From: Tolypothrix sp. PCC 7712 | GTDB taxonomy: Bacteria > Cyanobacteriota > Cyanobacteriia > Cyanobacteriales > Nostocaceae | DNA length: 64,000 nt | Reading direction: 5' to 3' | NCBI RefSeq assembly: GCF_025860405.1 | Contig: NZ_CP063785.1 | Location: 5,457,390-5,521,389, forward strand | Shown here: piece by piece, positions 1 through 9,100 of the stretch | Position numbering within the stretch: the stretch's first letter is position 1 | How the letters are laid out: every line of letters starts with the position of its first letter | Notes under the pieces: model-generated | The model's database searches: none | The model's input: only the letters and a program-made list of their open reading frames with translations | Told to the model about the DNA's origin: nothing | Made by a program: the position numbers and the translations under genes

Positions 1-266
1 CCACCTTGGAAGGATATCCATTTAACTTGGATACCTTCTGGTGCTAGGCGTTTCTCTAATAATCCCTGCGCCTTCAGCAAATTTAGTCCAGGTGTACCGC
101 TTTGGTGACCGATATTAATCACCTTTATCTGTGAACTAGCAGAGGGTTGTGCAACGGGAGAAACTTTACTTTGTGAGGTATTTTGCGAACTACAGCCAGC
201 TAAGGCTAAAAGCCAAGTTAATACACAAGTGGCGATCGCAATTAAAATATAGCGACGGGTTTTCAT
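1..266 (-). CDS. Sulfonate-type ABC transporter substrate-binding lipoprotein (N-terminal part)
   Basis: Only the first 88 codons are in the window; the gene runs off the left edge. It starts with a basic end and hydrophobic segment ending in a lipobox (LALAGC), so it should be a lipid-anchored periplasmic protein. The mature start (VINIGHQSGTPGLNLLKAQG, then a LEKRLAPEGI stretch) matches the beginning of SsuA-like aliphatic sulfonate binding proteins, which deliver organosulfur compounds to an ABC importer. A partial copy of its start region lies upstream at 393-422. The substrate is inferred from family resemblance of the first lobe only. Confidence 0.7.
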   Translation of the reverse strand, partial: MKTRRYILIAIATCVLTWLLALAGCSSQNTSQSKVSPVAQPSASSQIKVINIGHQSGTPGLNLLKAQGLLEKRLAPEGIQVKWISFQG

Positions 267-274
267 ATTTGCAG
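245..274. repeat. 30-bp direct repeat, copy 1 (covers the lipoprotein gene start)
   Basis: Bases 245-274 recur at 393-422 with one mismatch. The repeat holds the start codon and first codons (MKTRRYI) of the lipoprotein gene, so the second copy reads as an orphan start (MITRRYI). This looks like a local duplication or the trace of a lost tandem paralog. Confidence 0.75.
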
Positions 275-280
275 ATAATT

Positions 281-355
281 GTAGGTTGGGTAGAGCGATA
301 GCGAAACCCAACAAAGCCGCGATAATGTTGGGTTTTGTTCCTCAACCCAACCTAC
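281..355. repeat. Dispersed palindromic repeat (GTAGGTTGGG type), copy 1
   Basis: Inverted repeat: GTAGGTTGGG at the left end and CCCAACCTAC at the right, with inner arms GAAACCCAACA and TGTTGGGTTT. A second element with the same ends and inner arms is at 41297-41375. The form is that of small non-coding cyanobacterial repeats that can fold into a long hairpin. Confidence 0.8.
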
Positions 356-392
356 GTAAAATCATGGTTTTAATGCTAACTGAACCGTATTG

Positions 393-422
393 AAATATAG
401 CGACGGGTTATCATATTTGCAG
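393..422. repeat. 30-bp direct repeat, copy 2
   Basis: Partner of 245-274 with one base changed. It lies just outside the palindromic element at 281-355, so the palindrome sits between two copies of the lipoprotein gene start. Confidence 0.75.
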
Positions 423-461
423 TTGAAAAGGTGACAAGTAAATACCCGTCACCGATGAAAA

Positions 462-1685
462 TTAATAAAGAGAAGCCAAAACCTTATCAGCAGCAGCGCG
501 GAATGCAGTTGCAGCACCAGCACTCATATCTCTGGGCGCACAGATGCGATTTCGCACATAGGCGAGGGTAATTGCACCAATTGCCGCTATCTTGGGATCG
601 ATAGTACTATCTTTACCACCTGTGCGTCCACCTGGTAGGGGTTCACCGTTACCATTGATGAGGTAATCAGCAAGCAATCTCAGGTGGAAATCAACCACCT
701 CTTGTACTGCGGAAACATCACCATCTATAGCTAAAGCTTGAACGCCAGAATTTTTCAAAATATCTGCGATCGCATTTTCTCGATTATCGCTCAATCTTTC
801 CGCCGCTTCTGCACGAAACTCTATAGCTTCGCTTTCTGCTGGATCTAAGGGTAAAGGATTCCCAATCGGTTCTACACCCCATCTGCGGCGTAAAAGTAAA
901 TTGTTGGTGATATTATCCGATTTCACCCGATGATAAGCTGGGCGTTGATTGAGTGCGTCAAACCAAGCGTTGATTCGGGGGTAACGGGGATTACCTTTGA
1001 TATGATACTGTCGATAAACTGGTAAATTAGCCGCCAAGCGATCGAGATGGGGACTGTAGAGGATATCTACCAAGCTAAAGCTGCTGAGAAAATAGGGGCC
1101 GGGATATTTAGCTAAAGTTTGTTCAAGTTCATCTAATTTAGCTTCAAATTCTGTTTGTAACTTAACTAATTCATCAGCATCTGTAACTTTTTCTCTGAGG
1201 AATTTGTAAGCAATATCTCTAAAACCGTTAGTTTCTGATTCCTCTACCCATTGTCTAGCAACAGCATTTTCTTCTGAATCTTCTGGAAGTAAGGCTGGTG
1301 TAGGAAATCGTGCTTCTAAAGCTAAGAGAATATCTTTAGATTCATACACTAACTTGCCTTCAATTTTTGCACCAGGTACAAGGGTAGTCGGTACTAAATC
1401 AGTGTACCATTTTGGCTTATTACTTAAATCGATAAACTCTGTCTCAAAAGGAATTTCTTTTTCTTCTAAAGCAAACCAAACTCTCTCACAAAAAGGACAC
1501 CAAGAATTAGTATCTCGATATAACAAAACAGGTGCTTGAGTGTCTGGGGGAAGTTTATGCAAACTGCTGGGTATAGGTGCAGTAGATGGAGACTGTCCTG
1601 GTCTCTTTACCCGGCGCGCTGGGGTATTTTTTCGAGCAGTTTCTAACAGTTGTTCCCAATTAGATACAGCGTCTTGAATAGCCAT
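462..1685 (-). CDS. Glutathione S-transferase family protein
   Basis: A 407-residue cytosolic protein. After about 50 residues of low-complexity leader comes a thioredoxin-fold domain with the motif WCPFCERV, a CxxC-type active site as in omega/lambda-class GSTs and glutaredoxin-like enzymes that work by cysteine thiol chemistry. A helical GST C-terminal domain follows, then about 130 extra residues seen in cyanobacterial members of this size. I chose the ATG at 1685 because an AGGTG lies a few bases upstream; a GTG at 1694 would add MSK. It is monocistronic, about 200 bp downstream of the next gene on the same strand. The substrate is unknown; detoxification or glutathione-dependent reduction is the family role. 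Confidence 0.82.
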   Translation of the reverse strand: MAIQDAVSNWEQLLETARKNTPARRVKRPGQSPSTAPIPSSLHKLPPDTQAPVLLYRDTNSWCPFCERVWFALEEKEIPFETEFIDLSNKPKWYTDLVPTTLVPGAKIEGKLVYESKDILLALEARFPTPALLPEDSEENAVARQWVEESETNGFRDIAYKFLREKVTDADELVKLQTEFEAKLDELEQTLAKYPGPYFLSSFSLVDILYSPHLDRLAANLPVYRQYHIKGNPRYPRINAWFDALNQRPAYHRVKSDNITNNLLLRRRWGVEPIGNPLPLDPAESEAIEFRAEAAERLSDNRENAIADILKNSGVQALAIDGDVSAVQEVVDFHLRLLADYLINGNGEPLPGGRTGGKDSTIDPKIAAIGAITLAYVRNRICAPRDMSAGAATAFRAAADKVLASLY

Positions 1686-1894
1686 TTTTGACACCTATTT
1701 AAAAATATGTCGGACGACCTCGAAACTTAGAGCAATCCTATTGGATTGGGAAAGGGGGAAAGGTGAAGGGGTAAAGGGATTAAAAATTCGTAATTACGTA
1801 ATAAATGGTGATTTCAACTGAGGACTCTAACCCTCAATTTAATTACGTAGCGCTTTGCGCTTCCCGTAGGGTATTACGAATTACGAATTACGAA

Positions 1895-2551
1895 TTATCT
1901 AGCTTTATGGGGAACGCCAGAAAATACAAATAATTGTTGCTCTTTCGGTGCAGGTAAATTTTCACCAACATAACGATTAATACCTACTCCCATATCTCCA
2001 GTGGCGGTGAGTTTAAACTTAACTTCTTCAAATTGAGATGCTTGTAAAACTTTCCGCACAGTATCAGAGTAAGCAGTACCGTTAGAATGTCCGCGAGTCC
2101 AGAGAACAAAAGCACCTTTTTTACTGAGAAAACTCAAGTTATCTAGCAAGCGTTTAAGTTCAGCTTCATCAGCTAAATTACCAAACACACCACAGACAAT
2201 CACAATATCTGCGGGTACTGCGCCTACATAATTAGCGGAGATAGTTGCATCACCGTTGATAAATTCTATTTGCTTGGCTAAACCCAATGATTCTATAGTT
2301 GCTTTTCCACGTTCAACTAAATTGGGGTTTAACTCTACCAGTCTTGCATAGACATCTTGGGCGCGGGGGTGATTTGCTAAGGTTCCAAGTAAATCTCTAC
2401 CATCACCAGCGCAAACACTCACTACACGGATTCTTCCGGCTGGTGATGCATCTAAGCTGTAGGTGATGTATTCCCGCACGATTTCTAGGCGTTGTTGTAA
2501 TTTTGCTTCCGTATTATAGAGATCGTGCCATTCAAACCAATCTTTTGGCAT
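1895..2551 (-). CDS. Class I SAM-dependent methyltransferase family protein
   Basis: A 218-residue soluble protein with a Rossmann methyltransferase core. Motif I is VVSVCAGDGRDLLG (about residues 42-55), followed by an acidic residue ending strand 2 (VELNP) and a motif with GDATI. The N-terminal MPKDWFEWHDLYN is typical of a small cyanobacterial family annotated only as a methyltransferase. Its methyl acceptor cannot be read from the sequence. The ATG at 2551 is the only reasonable start. Not obviously in an operon. Confidence 0.8.
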   Translation of the reverse strand: MPKDWFEWHDLYNTEAKLQQRLEIVREYITYSLDASPAGRIRVVSVCAGDGRDLLGTLANHPRAQDVYARLVELNPNLVERGKATIESLGLAKQIEFINGDATISANYVGAVPADIVIVCGVFGNLADEAELKRLLDNLSFLSKKGAFVLWTRGHSNGTAYSDTVRKVLQASQFEEVKFKLTATGDMGVGINRYVGENLPAPKEQQLFVFSGVPHKAR

Positions 2552-2991
2552 AAGGGGTGATTCCCATTCCTTGCAAACTGTGGCTTTGCAGCGTACTTGT
2601 CACACTGCACAATAATTAACTACGGCAAATCTATCGATTAACAGTATTTTGCAATGAAGGCACAGTATCATAGAAGTAGCTGCAAAATCAAGTCTGCTGA
2701 CAATACTGTTCCGCGAGCGTATTTATCTTAGTCAGGAGACTTAGTAAGAAAATCTGTTAAGAAATCGTTTCTAAATAAAAGCTGTGAATCAATTGTAGTC
2801 TTGTATTGAGTTAACCATTACTGTTCACCCTCCTTGCGAAGCACTGGCTAAGTAAAAAAATGCGATCGCTTTTTTAGGGGCGATCTCGTGGGGGGAGTAG
2901 AAAACCGAAGGTTTTAAATAATACTTATGCGTTACGGCGGACGCTTAAGGAAGCATGGCGGTTAGGTTTCTTTACCTTACCTTAATTTCAT
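2552..2991. other. Intergenic region without a recognisable gene
   Basis: About 440 bp between the methyltransferase gene and the truncated aminotransferase fusion. I see stop codons in all frames, one HIP1 site and no tRNA, terminator or convincing promoter. Confidence 0.5.
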
Positions 2992-4412
2992 CTACAAAAT
3001 ATTCTGCTTCCGCAAAATCACTAGTTCGTGGTTACAGCTTTGTAATACACTGATTCTTGTTTTTAAAATTTCTTGCCACATGTTTATTGCACAATAATTT
3101 TTGATAGGTTTGTAATAAAACTCATCATCTTCTATTCTGAGAACAACAGCAAAAATACCACCTGGCTTGAGAATCCGAATCAGTTCTTCAAAGCTTTCTA
3201 AAGGAACTTGATTGCGAGTAAAAACCCCAGTTGATACTAAAGCATCAAACGTATTATCAGCAAAAGAAAGAGTGCTACCCAACTCTTCCAGATGCAAAGC
3301 TTTGTATATATCTAGGTCTTTTAATATGTCTAAAGACTGTTGGCTAATATCAAGACCTTGGAGATTTTTTGAACCGTAAGAAATGAGTTCTCGACCTAAT
3401 AAACCTGTACCACATCCAATGTCTAAAATTAAATCGTCTTTCTTTAAATACGATATTAAAGTGTAAGCAACATGGTTGAGTAAAATCGTCCAACCGTTAT
3501 CGTAATGTTCCTGGTCATAAAATGATACCCAATTATCATATTTTCCTCTTACTTCTTCGATATTTTCAAAGTAGTCGGTTAATCCATTTGGATAATCTTG
3601 ACGATTATCTTCTCTGAGGATTTTATAGATAACATCTTTGATAATATAGCCTATTAAATTGAGATCATTGAAATCAAAAGTTGATGGCAATCTGATATCG
3701 CAAGCCGAAGAAATAATCGATTCTGTTTTCTCTAGATTGGGTAATTCTGTAAATGAGTATTGCCAGTTTTTGTAATAGCGAGAATTATCGTCTCTTCCAA
3801 AAATTTGGATTGCAACACCCCTCTTGCTAGTTTGCTGAACAAATTCATCAACCTGTGCTGAAGTTAATCCCAAAAGATTAAACTGTAAACTGTCAGGTGC
3901 AGGCTTAACTTGTTCTAAAGGCAAGGGAATATAAATATTCCTGACAGAATTGAGAATTTCTACTAACCGATCATACTTTTGTCTGTTTTGAGATATTTTG
4001 GTTTCTAAAAATTTTATTTGAGGTCTTAAGACAGAAGCAGTTAGGTTACTCATTCTTAAACTAAAATTGGGAACATAAGGCTTCAGTTTTTCAAATATAT
4101 TGTCATCCAATGGACGAGCAAGATGTTTCTTGTACAATTTTTCGTAAGAACCAGCCGCTAGAATACAATAAGCTGCCAATTCTTTGTTATTGGTGGCAAT
4201 CAACCCACCTTCACCAGAGTTAAGTAATTTATAACTTTGGGTACTAAAGCAAGCAATTGCCCCATGATATCCTACTAATTTTCCATCCCATTCAGCACCT
4301 AAACTATGAGCGCAGTCTTCTATTAAATAAATTCCCGCTTGCTCGCAAATGTGTTTGATGGTGTCTAAATCTGATATATGTCCTCGCATATGGGACAAAA
4401 CAAAAAACTTTG
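2992..4412 (-). pseudogene. DegT/DnrJ/EryC1/StrS-type aminotransferase fused to a methyltransferase, 5'-truncated
   Basis: The remaining frame begins inside a PLP-dependent sugar aminotransferase: PKFFVLSHMRGHISDLD, then IEDCAHSLGA, then SYKLLNSGEGG, whose lysine is the PLP-binding residue. About the first 140-150 residues expected for the family are missing. From about residue 285 a separate class I methyltransferase domain follows (LDIGCGTGLLGRELI, then a segment with RILKPGG). The break is exactly at the inner edge of the IS66-family element, so the gene was cut by the insertion. A TTG just upstream of an in-frame ATG could still start a 468-residue product, but that product would lack the aminotransferase N-terminal lobe. 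The intact protein would have acted on nucleotide-linked sugars, with the methyl acceptor unknown. Confidence 0.75.
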
Positions 4413-5959
4413 GTAAGGATTCAGGTCTAAAATTGAGGAACTAGAGAAGGGCGAGACTGAGAATTAATAGAGTCAGCAATTAGTGCTTGTACAAAAAAAT
4501 CAATAACAGACAGACTTTGACGACGACAGGTTTGAACCACCGTCAACAAATTGGCAGTATGTTGAAACCGCTCCATCGAACGGGAACCACCACTAACTTT
4601 ACGTTTTGTCACAGCCAAACGCAGCGATCGCTCGGCTTGATTGTTATCAGGAGGAACTTCAGGGTTGTCAAGGAAATACCACCATTGGGAGGCTTTATCG
4701 CGCAAGGAACGTAAAAGGTTTCCTGCTGTAGCTCCGGCTAAGTTAATCCAGTCATCAAGTGTTTGTTGCAATTTAGATTTGAATTGATTGACCCAATCGT
4801 TATAACTGGCGCAGTCAAGAGTCTCAAACCATTGGGCATAATTTCCAAAAGCTTCATCAATTAAATCCACAAATGCTTCACCAATAGCTTGGTTGTGAAG
4901 ACCTGGAAGTTGAATTAGTTTTTTGAAGTGACGGCGTAGATGAGCCAAACATTTCTGCTGCTCAGGCACCGCATAGCCATTGTAAACACTAAAATCATCG
5001 CTGCTGATTACCCCTGTATATTTAGCCCCTAAAATGGCTTCTAGTTCTGCTCTGGAACGAGTGTCAGCAGCAGTAAACAGGCAAAACTCAGAATTGGCAA
5101 CTACCCACAACCATTCTTTAACTCCCTTGACAGACCAAGGTGTTTCATCCACATGAATGTTAGGTTGTGTCTGTTTTACCCAATTACTTAACTCAGTAAT
5201 GCTTGGTTGAATCGCTGTTTGAATTCGTTCATTTGTGGTGACTAAAGTTCCCAGCCCAATTTCAATTTGACCTAACTCCCACAACATTTCTTGCTGTTTT
5301 TCATAGGGCATATGTGCATAATTATTTGCCCATCCTAAAAATGCCTGTAAAGAAATCCCTAAATCCTGTCCTGGGATGATATCTTGTGACCAGGAGGCTG
5401 TTTGTATATTGCCACAGTACTCACACTGGCACGTATGGCGTTGATACTCAACTATTTCAATGGGACGCTCCACTAGTTGCGCTACAGACTGTTTTTCTAC
5501 TTTTACTGCCACAGCCGCAAACGCTTTTTGACCACAACAGACACAATCACTTGGACGTAAGATTTCACAACGATCTACTCTACCAAAACCCTTACGGGTC
5601 TTACCTTGATGCCCTGGTTGCCCACCTGGCTTTCTTTTGGGATGATTTGATTCTTCTTGCGGTGCTGCTTTTTTGTTTTCACTCTTTTTGAGGATGTCCC
5701 CTGATGGCGGCTTAGATGAGGTTTTGCTGTCTAAATCTCTGCTGACTTTTAAACGTTCTATTTCTTGCTGTAGTTCTAATACTGTTTTCTGTAATTCACC
5801 TATTACCTTGCTCTGCTCAATGATTATCTCTACCAGTTCTTGTTTCGATAACTGGTTCAAGCTTTCCCGGTCTAAATCTTGAGGCAGGTTTTGGTTCATA
5901 TCTGTGATACTCCTCCTCAAGCGATCCCTTTGTCAATACTCTGCCACCTGAATCCTTAC
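4413..5959 (-). mobile_element. Complete IS66-family insertion sequence (1,547 bp)
   Basis: Bounded by perfect 14-bp terminal inverted repeats, GTAAGGATTCAGGT at 4413-4426 and its complement at 5946-5959. The ends begin with GTAAG, as is usual in IS66. It carries one transposase gene and no tnpA/tnpB, so it resembles the single-gene (ISBst12-like) branch. The 8 bp outside the ends differ (AAACTTTG and ATATAAAA), so the expected target duplication is missing. That fits a deletion next to the element after insertion. Confidence 0.9.
4427..5899 (-). CDS. IS66 family transposase (TnpC type)
   Basis: A 490-residue DDE transposase. The N-terminus has a leucine-rich coiled coil (about 15-60) and a basic linker with KPPSGD, followed by a zinc-binding segment with paired CxxC motifs (CVCCGQK, then CQCEYC). 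The catalytic core shows HVDETPW, VISSDDFSVY and PPDNNQAERSLR. The start at 5899 is an ATG preceded by GAGGAGGA about 12 bases upstream; an upstream TTG in the same frame is less likely. The stop codon directly adjoins the left inverted repeat. No frameshift is visible, so it may be active. Confidence 0.93.
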   Translation of the reverse strand: MNQNLPQDLDRESLNQLSKQELVEIIIEQSKVIGELQKTVLELQQEIERLKVSRDLDSKTSSKPPSGDILKKSENKKAAPQEESNHPKRKPGGQPGHQGKTRKGFGRVDRCEILRPSDCVCCGQKAFAAVAVKVEKQSVAQLVERPIEIVEYQRHTCQCEYCGNIQTASWSQDIIPGQDLGISLQAFLGWANNYAHMPYEKQQEMLWELGQIEIGLGTLVTTNERIQTAIQPSITELSNWVKQTQPNIHVDETPWSVKGVKEWLWVVANSEFCLFTAADTRSRAELEAILGAKYTGVISSDDFSVYNGYAVPEQQKCLAHLRRHFKKLIQLPGLHNQAIGEAFVDLIDEAFGNYAQWFETLDCASYNDWVNQFKSKLQQTLDDWINLAGATAGNLLRSLRDKASQWWYFLDNPEVPPDNNQAERSLRLAVTKRKVSGGSRSMERFQHTANLLTVVQTCRRQSLSVIDFFVQALIADSINSQSRPSLVPQF

Positions 5960-6223
5960 ATATAAAAACAGCCATGTCTTCCATTTTATTTAAGCTTATT
6001 AGAAATACAAATAACAAGAGAAAGCAAAACCTTTAGCTATTACCGAATTTGAAATTTTAAATGTTGAATTCAACCTAAAATCGACAATCTAAAATTGATT
6101 CCCCAGCATTCATGCATAGGGTTAATCTAAAATCCAAAATCCAAAATTGATTGACCCTTTTCCCTAAATCACCCGCTTAGATGTATTGTAAAAATACTAA
6201 CCTTTTACAGGGGTGAACCCAGC

Positions 6224-7864
6224 ATGAAACGAAATCGCAAGTCTCTGCTGTTAACCTTGAACTGGGTGTTACTGTCATTTGGCACATCAATATTAATTAT
6301 TCTTACCCAGCCTACAGCACCCGTCCCTGCACAAGAACCTGCTGCAAATAGCCAACAACAGCTGAGGGAAATACTGCAACGTTCCACTCCCAATCCTACG
6401 GAAACGCCAAAGCCTGTAATCATACCACAACCTACACCCAGCCCCAGCCCAGAAGTTACAGAACCAAAAAAGCCAGATGCGGCGACAGAACCAGAACCAA
6501 CTCCTGAAGAAATTGCGCGTCAGCAAAAATTTATCGAAGCAGACAAGCTTTATCAGGCAGGACAAATTGCAGAAGCTGAGAAAATTTACCGTGAGGTAAA
6601 AGAACCTTTTGCGAAAACTAGTCAACCTCAAGAACGTAAAGCAGCTATTACCGATCCAACGCAACTATCCCCAGCAGGTAAGGTATACTGGCGAGAAGCC
6701 GAGGCGGGGATAGCGAAGAAGCTAGAATCTCGGACTTTAATCCCACTACAACTATTAGTTGAGCAGTATCCGGAATTTATTCCCGGACATATCAAATTTG
6801 CAGAAGTTCTCAAACAATATAATCGCTCTCCACAAGCTTTAGATATTTTAGAACGGGGAGCTTCCCTTTATCCAGACCAACCAGAACTGATTAAAGCCAG
6901 AGTTACAGCACTTGCAGAAGCTCAAAAATGGATGGAAGCTTCTTTAGCAGCGCGTCAATTTGCCATTCTCAACCCTAAAGATCCCCAAGCACCAGAGTTT
7001 GCTAATTTAGCAGATGTGCATCTCAAGCGTTATAAATCTCATATTCAAGCAGAAATTAGAGGCAATGCGATCGCTAATATTCTCACGGGTGCATTAGGTT
7101 ATGCTGTTAGCGGTAGTTTGCTGGGGCCGTTTTCGGCACTAGATTCCACGATTATGCTACTACGCGGTGAAGAATCTATAGGAGAATCGGTAGCCAAGCA
7201 AGCAAAACAAGAACTCAAACAAATTACCGATGAGACAGTAGTCGCCTACGTCAATGAAATTGGACAGAAACTCGCCAAAGTTGCAGGACGTAACGAATTT
7301 AAATACGAATTTTTTGTAGTCCCCCAAGAAGAACTCAACGCTTTTGCGCTGCCTGGTGGCAAAATCTTTATTAATGCAGGTGCGATCGCTAAAACAAACT
7401 CGGAAGCTGAATTAGCTGGGTTAATCGGTCATGAGTTATCCCATGTGGTGTTATCTCACGGCTTTCAATTAGTTACCCAAGGTAATCTCGTTGCTAATGT
7501 GACGCAGTATATTCCTTTAGGTGGCATCATTGGGCAACTTTCAGCCCTCAGTTACAGCCGCGACATGGAACGTCAAGCAGATAGCCTCGGTACACGTTTG
7601 ATTGTCGCCACAGGTTATGCGGCTGATGGCTTACGTAATTTGATGGTGACACTAGAAAAACAACAGAAAAATGCTCCTCCTAGATGGTTATCTTCTCATC
7701 CTGGCGGTAGTGAGCGAGTCAGTTATCTAGAAGCTATGATTACCAATAGCAAATACAACCGCTACGCCTATGAAGGTGTAGAAAGACACGCACAAATTCA
7801 AGCCAAAGTCAAGCAGCTTCTCAAAGAGAAAAAATCACAAGAAGAAAAAAAGCAGCGTTCTTAA
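6224..7864 (+). CDS. M48 family metalloprotease with TPR-like repeats (BepA/YfgC-like)
   Basis: A 546-residue exported protein. Residues 1-37 form a signal peptide or membrane anchor, followed by a proline-rich stretch (about 40-90). TPR-like helices lie around 95-270. The M48 peptidase domain has the zinc motif HELSHVVLSHG (HExxH) and a downstream third ligand in MERQADSLG. In BepA/YfgC the TPR part follows the protease; here helical repeats precede it. Likely role: periplasmic quality control of outer membrane proteins, inferred from the family. The COP23 gene follows 71 bp downstream on the same strand. Confidence 0.88.
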   Translation: MKRNRKSLLLTLNWVLLSFGTSILIILTQPTAPVPAQEPAANSQQQLREILQRSTPNPTETPKPVIIPQPTPSPSPEVTEPKKPDAATEPEPTPEEIARQQKFIEADKLYQAGQIAEAEKIYREVKEPFAKTSQPQERKAAITDPTQLSPAGKVYWREAEAGIAKKLESRTLIPLQLLVEQYPEFIPGHIKFAEVLKQYNRSPQALDILERGASLYPDQPELIKARVTALAEAQKWMEASLAARQFAILNPKDPQAPEFANLADVHLKRYKSHIQAEIRGNAIANILTGALGYAVSGSLLGPFSALDSTIMLLRGEESIGESVAKQAKQELKQITDETVVAYVNEIGQKLAKVAGRNEFKYEFFVVPQEELNAFALPGGKIFINAGAIAKTNSEAELAGLIGHELSHVVLSHGFQLVTQGNLVANVTQYIPLGGIIGQLSALSYSRDMERQADSLGTRLIVATGYAADGLRNLMVTLEKQQKNAPPRWLSSHPGGSERVSYLEAMITNSKYNRYAYEGVERHAQIQAKVKQLLKEKKSQEEKKQRS

Positions 7865-7935
7865 TGAACCAAAAACAAAATTTTTCGTCACGGAAAGTAT
7901 CAATATCCCTACAGATTTTCCCTAGAGGATGATTT

Positions 7936-8736
7936 ATGTCATCGCACGCTTTGAAATTCCTGCTTTTAAGTGGTTTAGGTTTATCCTGTTTCTTGGGTAA
8001 TTCGGTAGCATTTGCCCAAGTTAACGATAGTGTTGTTGTACCCACAGAACCATCGGGTACATCCACAACCACAACTACACCGATACCAACAGGTACAGCA
8101 ACTAACACTACAACTTATCCTACCGCTGAGGGTACGAGGTTTAGTTGTCAAACATACAACGGTCAATATACCGTGATGTATCAGCCGGAAAGTCAACCAG
8201 GTCAATACTTTGCTTGGGCTGCACCTCAGAATTTAGGTGGTGGTTGGGATGTAAACAGACGCTGTCAAACAATTTCCCAACGCTTAGAATCCTATCGTCC
8301 AGATGGCTTACAAGAACTCCAAGTTGCTCGGTTAAATAACGAGAACATTGTTTGTGTAACCACTGAGGCTGATCCTAGCTGTCGGATTGTCCTCACAGTA
8401 CCCCGCGATAAAGACCCCTATACTGTCCGCAATAGCATCTTCCAAAACCTTACCACTGCGGATAGCGGTCAACAAACCATTGCTGTTAACACCTACCGCA
8501 ACAATCAAAATATATTAGGTGATTTATATAACTTAGGTCGTACAGGAATAGGTGGTAATCGCGCTTCTGCATCTAAAAGTGGTATTAATCTCAAACCTTT
8601 CCTCGATCGCAAAGATGGTGGTAATGGTAGCGGGTTAAAAAATGGTGTCGCCTTACGTAACCGTTCCAACACCCAAACCACTGTCCGCCCACAACCAAAT
8701 GGCGTTCGCCTCGACCCCAATAGATTCCGTCGTTAA
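7936..8736 (+). CDS. COP23 domain-containing protein
   Basis: A 266-residue secreted protein: signal peptide with cleavage near VAFAQ, a Thr-rich linker (about 35-60), then the COP23 domain (about 65-190) with conserved cysteines (FSCQTY, RRCQTI, IVCVTT, SCRIV). The family is named after a circadian oscillating, membrane-associated protein first found in a unicellular nitrogen-fixing cyanobacterium, and its molecular function is not known. A basic, Asn/Arg-rich tail follows. It may be co-transcribed with the protease upstream. Confidence 0.82.
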   Translation: MSSHALKFLLLSGLGLSCFLGNSVAFAQVNDSVVVPTEPSGTSTTTTTPIPTGTATNTTTYPTAEGTRFSCQTYNGQYTVMYQPESQPGQYFAWAAPQNLGGGWDVNRRCQTISQRLESYRPDGLQELQVARLNNENIVCVTTEADPSCRIVLTVPRDKDPYTVRNSIFQNLTTADSGQQTIAVNTYRNNQNILGDLYNLGRTGIGGNRASASKSGINLKPFLDRKDGGNGSGLKNGVALRNRSNTQTTVRPQPNGVRLDPNRFRR

Positions 8737-8831
8737 TTACCGAATTTCAATTTCGTGATTCTCCTTATTCCCCAATCCTTTGAAATTGGGAAATAAGGAA
8801 AATCAACTAACGACTAATGACTGTTGAGTAC

Positions 8832-8851
8832 AGACGCGATTAATCGCGTCT
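8832..8851. repeat. Perfect 20-bp palindrome (AGACGCGATTAATCGCGTCT)
   Basis: Self-complementary over all 20 bases, followed by TCTTTGATTTTT. It could end transcription of the COP23 gene. A degenerate relative (AGACGCGATTATTCGCATCT) lies at about 25909-25928. Confidence 0.6.
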
Positions 8852-8932
8852 CTTTGATTTTTGACGACTCTAGAACCCAATACGCTTGGGTTAAGCTCAT
8901 TAGTGATTGATTTGTCACTTAATTAAAAAGCC

Positions 8933-9004
8933 AGATCAATTGGGGGATTCTCCCCCAAACCCCCGATTGGGTGACGGTTGCGTCCCCCAAACCCCCTCCA
9001 AAAT
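8933..9004. repeat. 72-bp dispersed repeat, copy 1
   Basis: Bases 8933-9004 are identical, by my reading, to 45356-45427. The unit is rich in runs of G and C (TTGGGGGATTCTCCCCCAA, then CCCCCGATTGGGTGACGG) and can form nested hairpins. There is no open frame. Most of the 364-bp gap between the COP23 and GST genes is this repeat and the palindrome before it. Confidence 0.9.
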
Positions 9005-9100
9005 TATTGTTCTGTTTTTTTTGTTGAGTAACTAGTTTTTTGGTTTTGTGATCAATTAATTTTCTTAACCCAAGCGTATTGCTCTATAACCGTTAACCTA

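Noticed and set aside
5817..6017. Frame crossing the right end of the IS66 element
   Set aside because: It runs over the inverted repeat and into the transposase start in another frame; only its first codons may be a relic of the disrupted gene.
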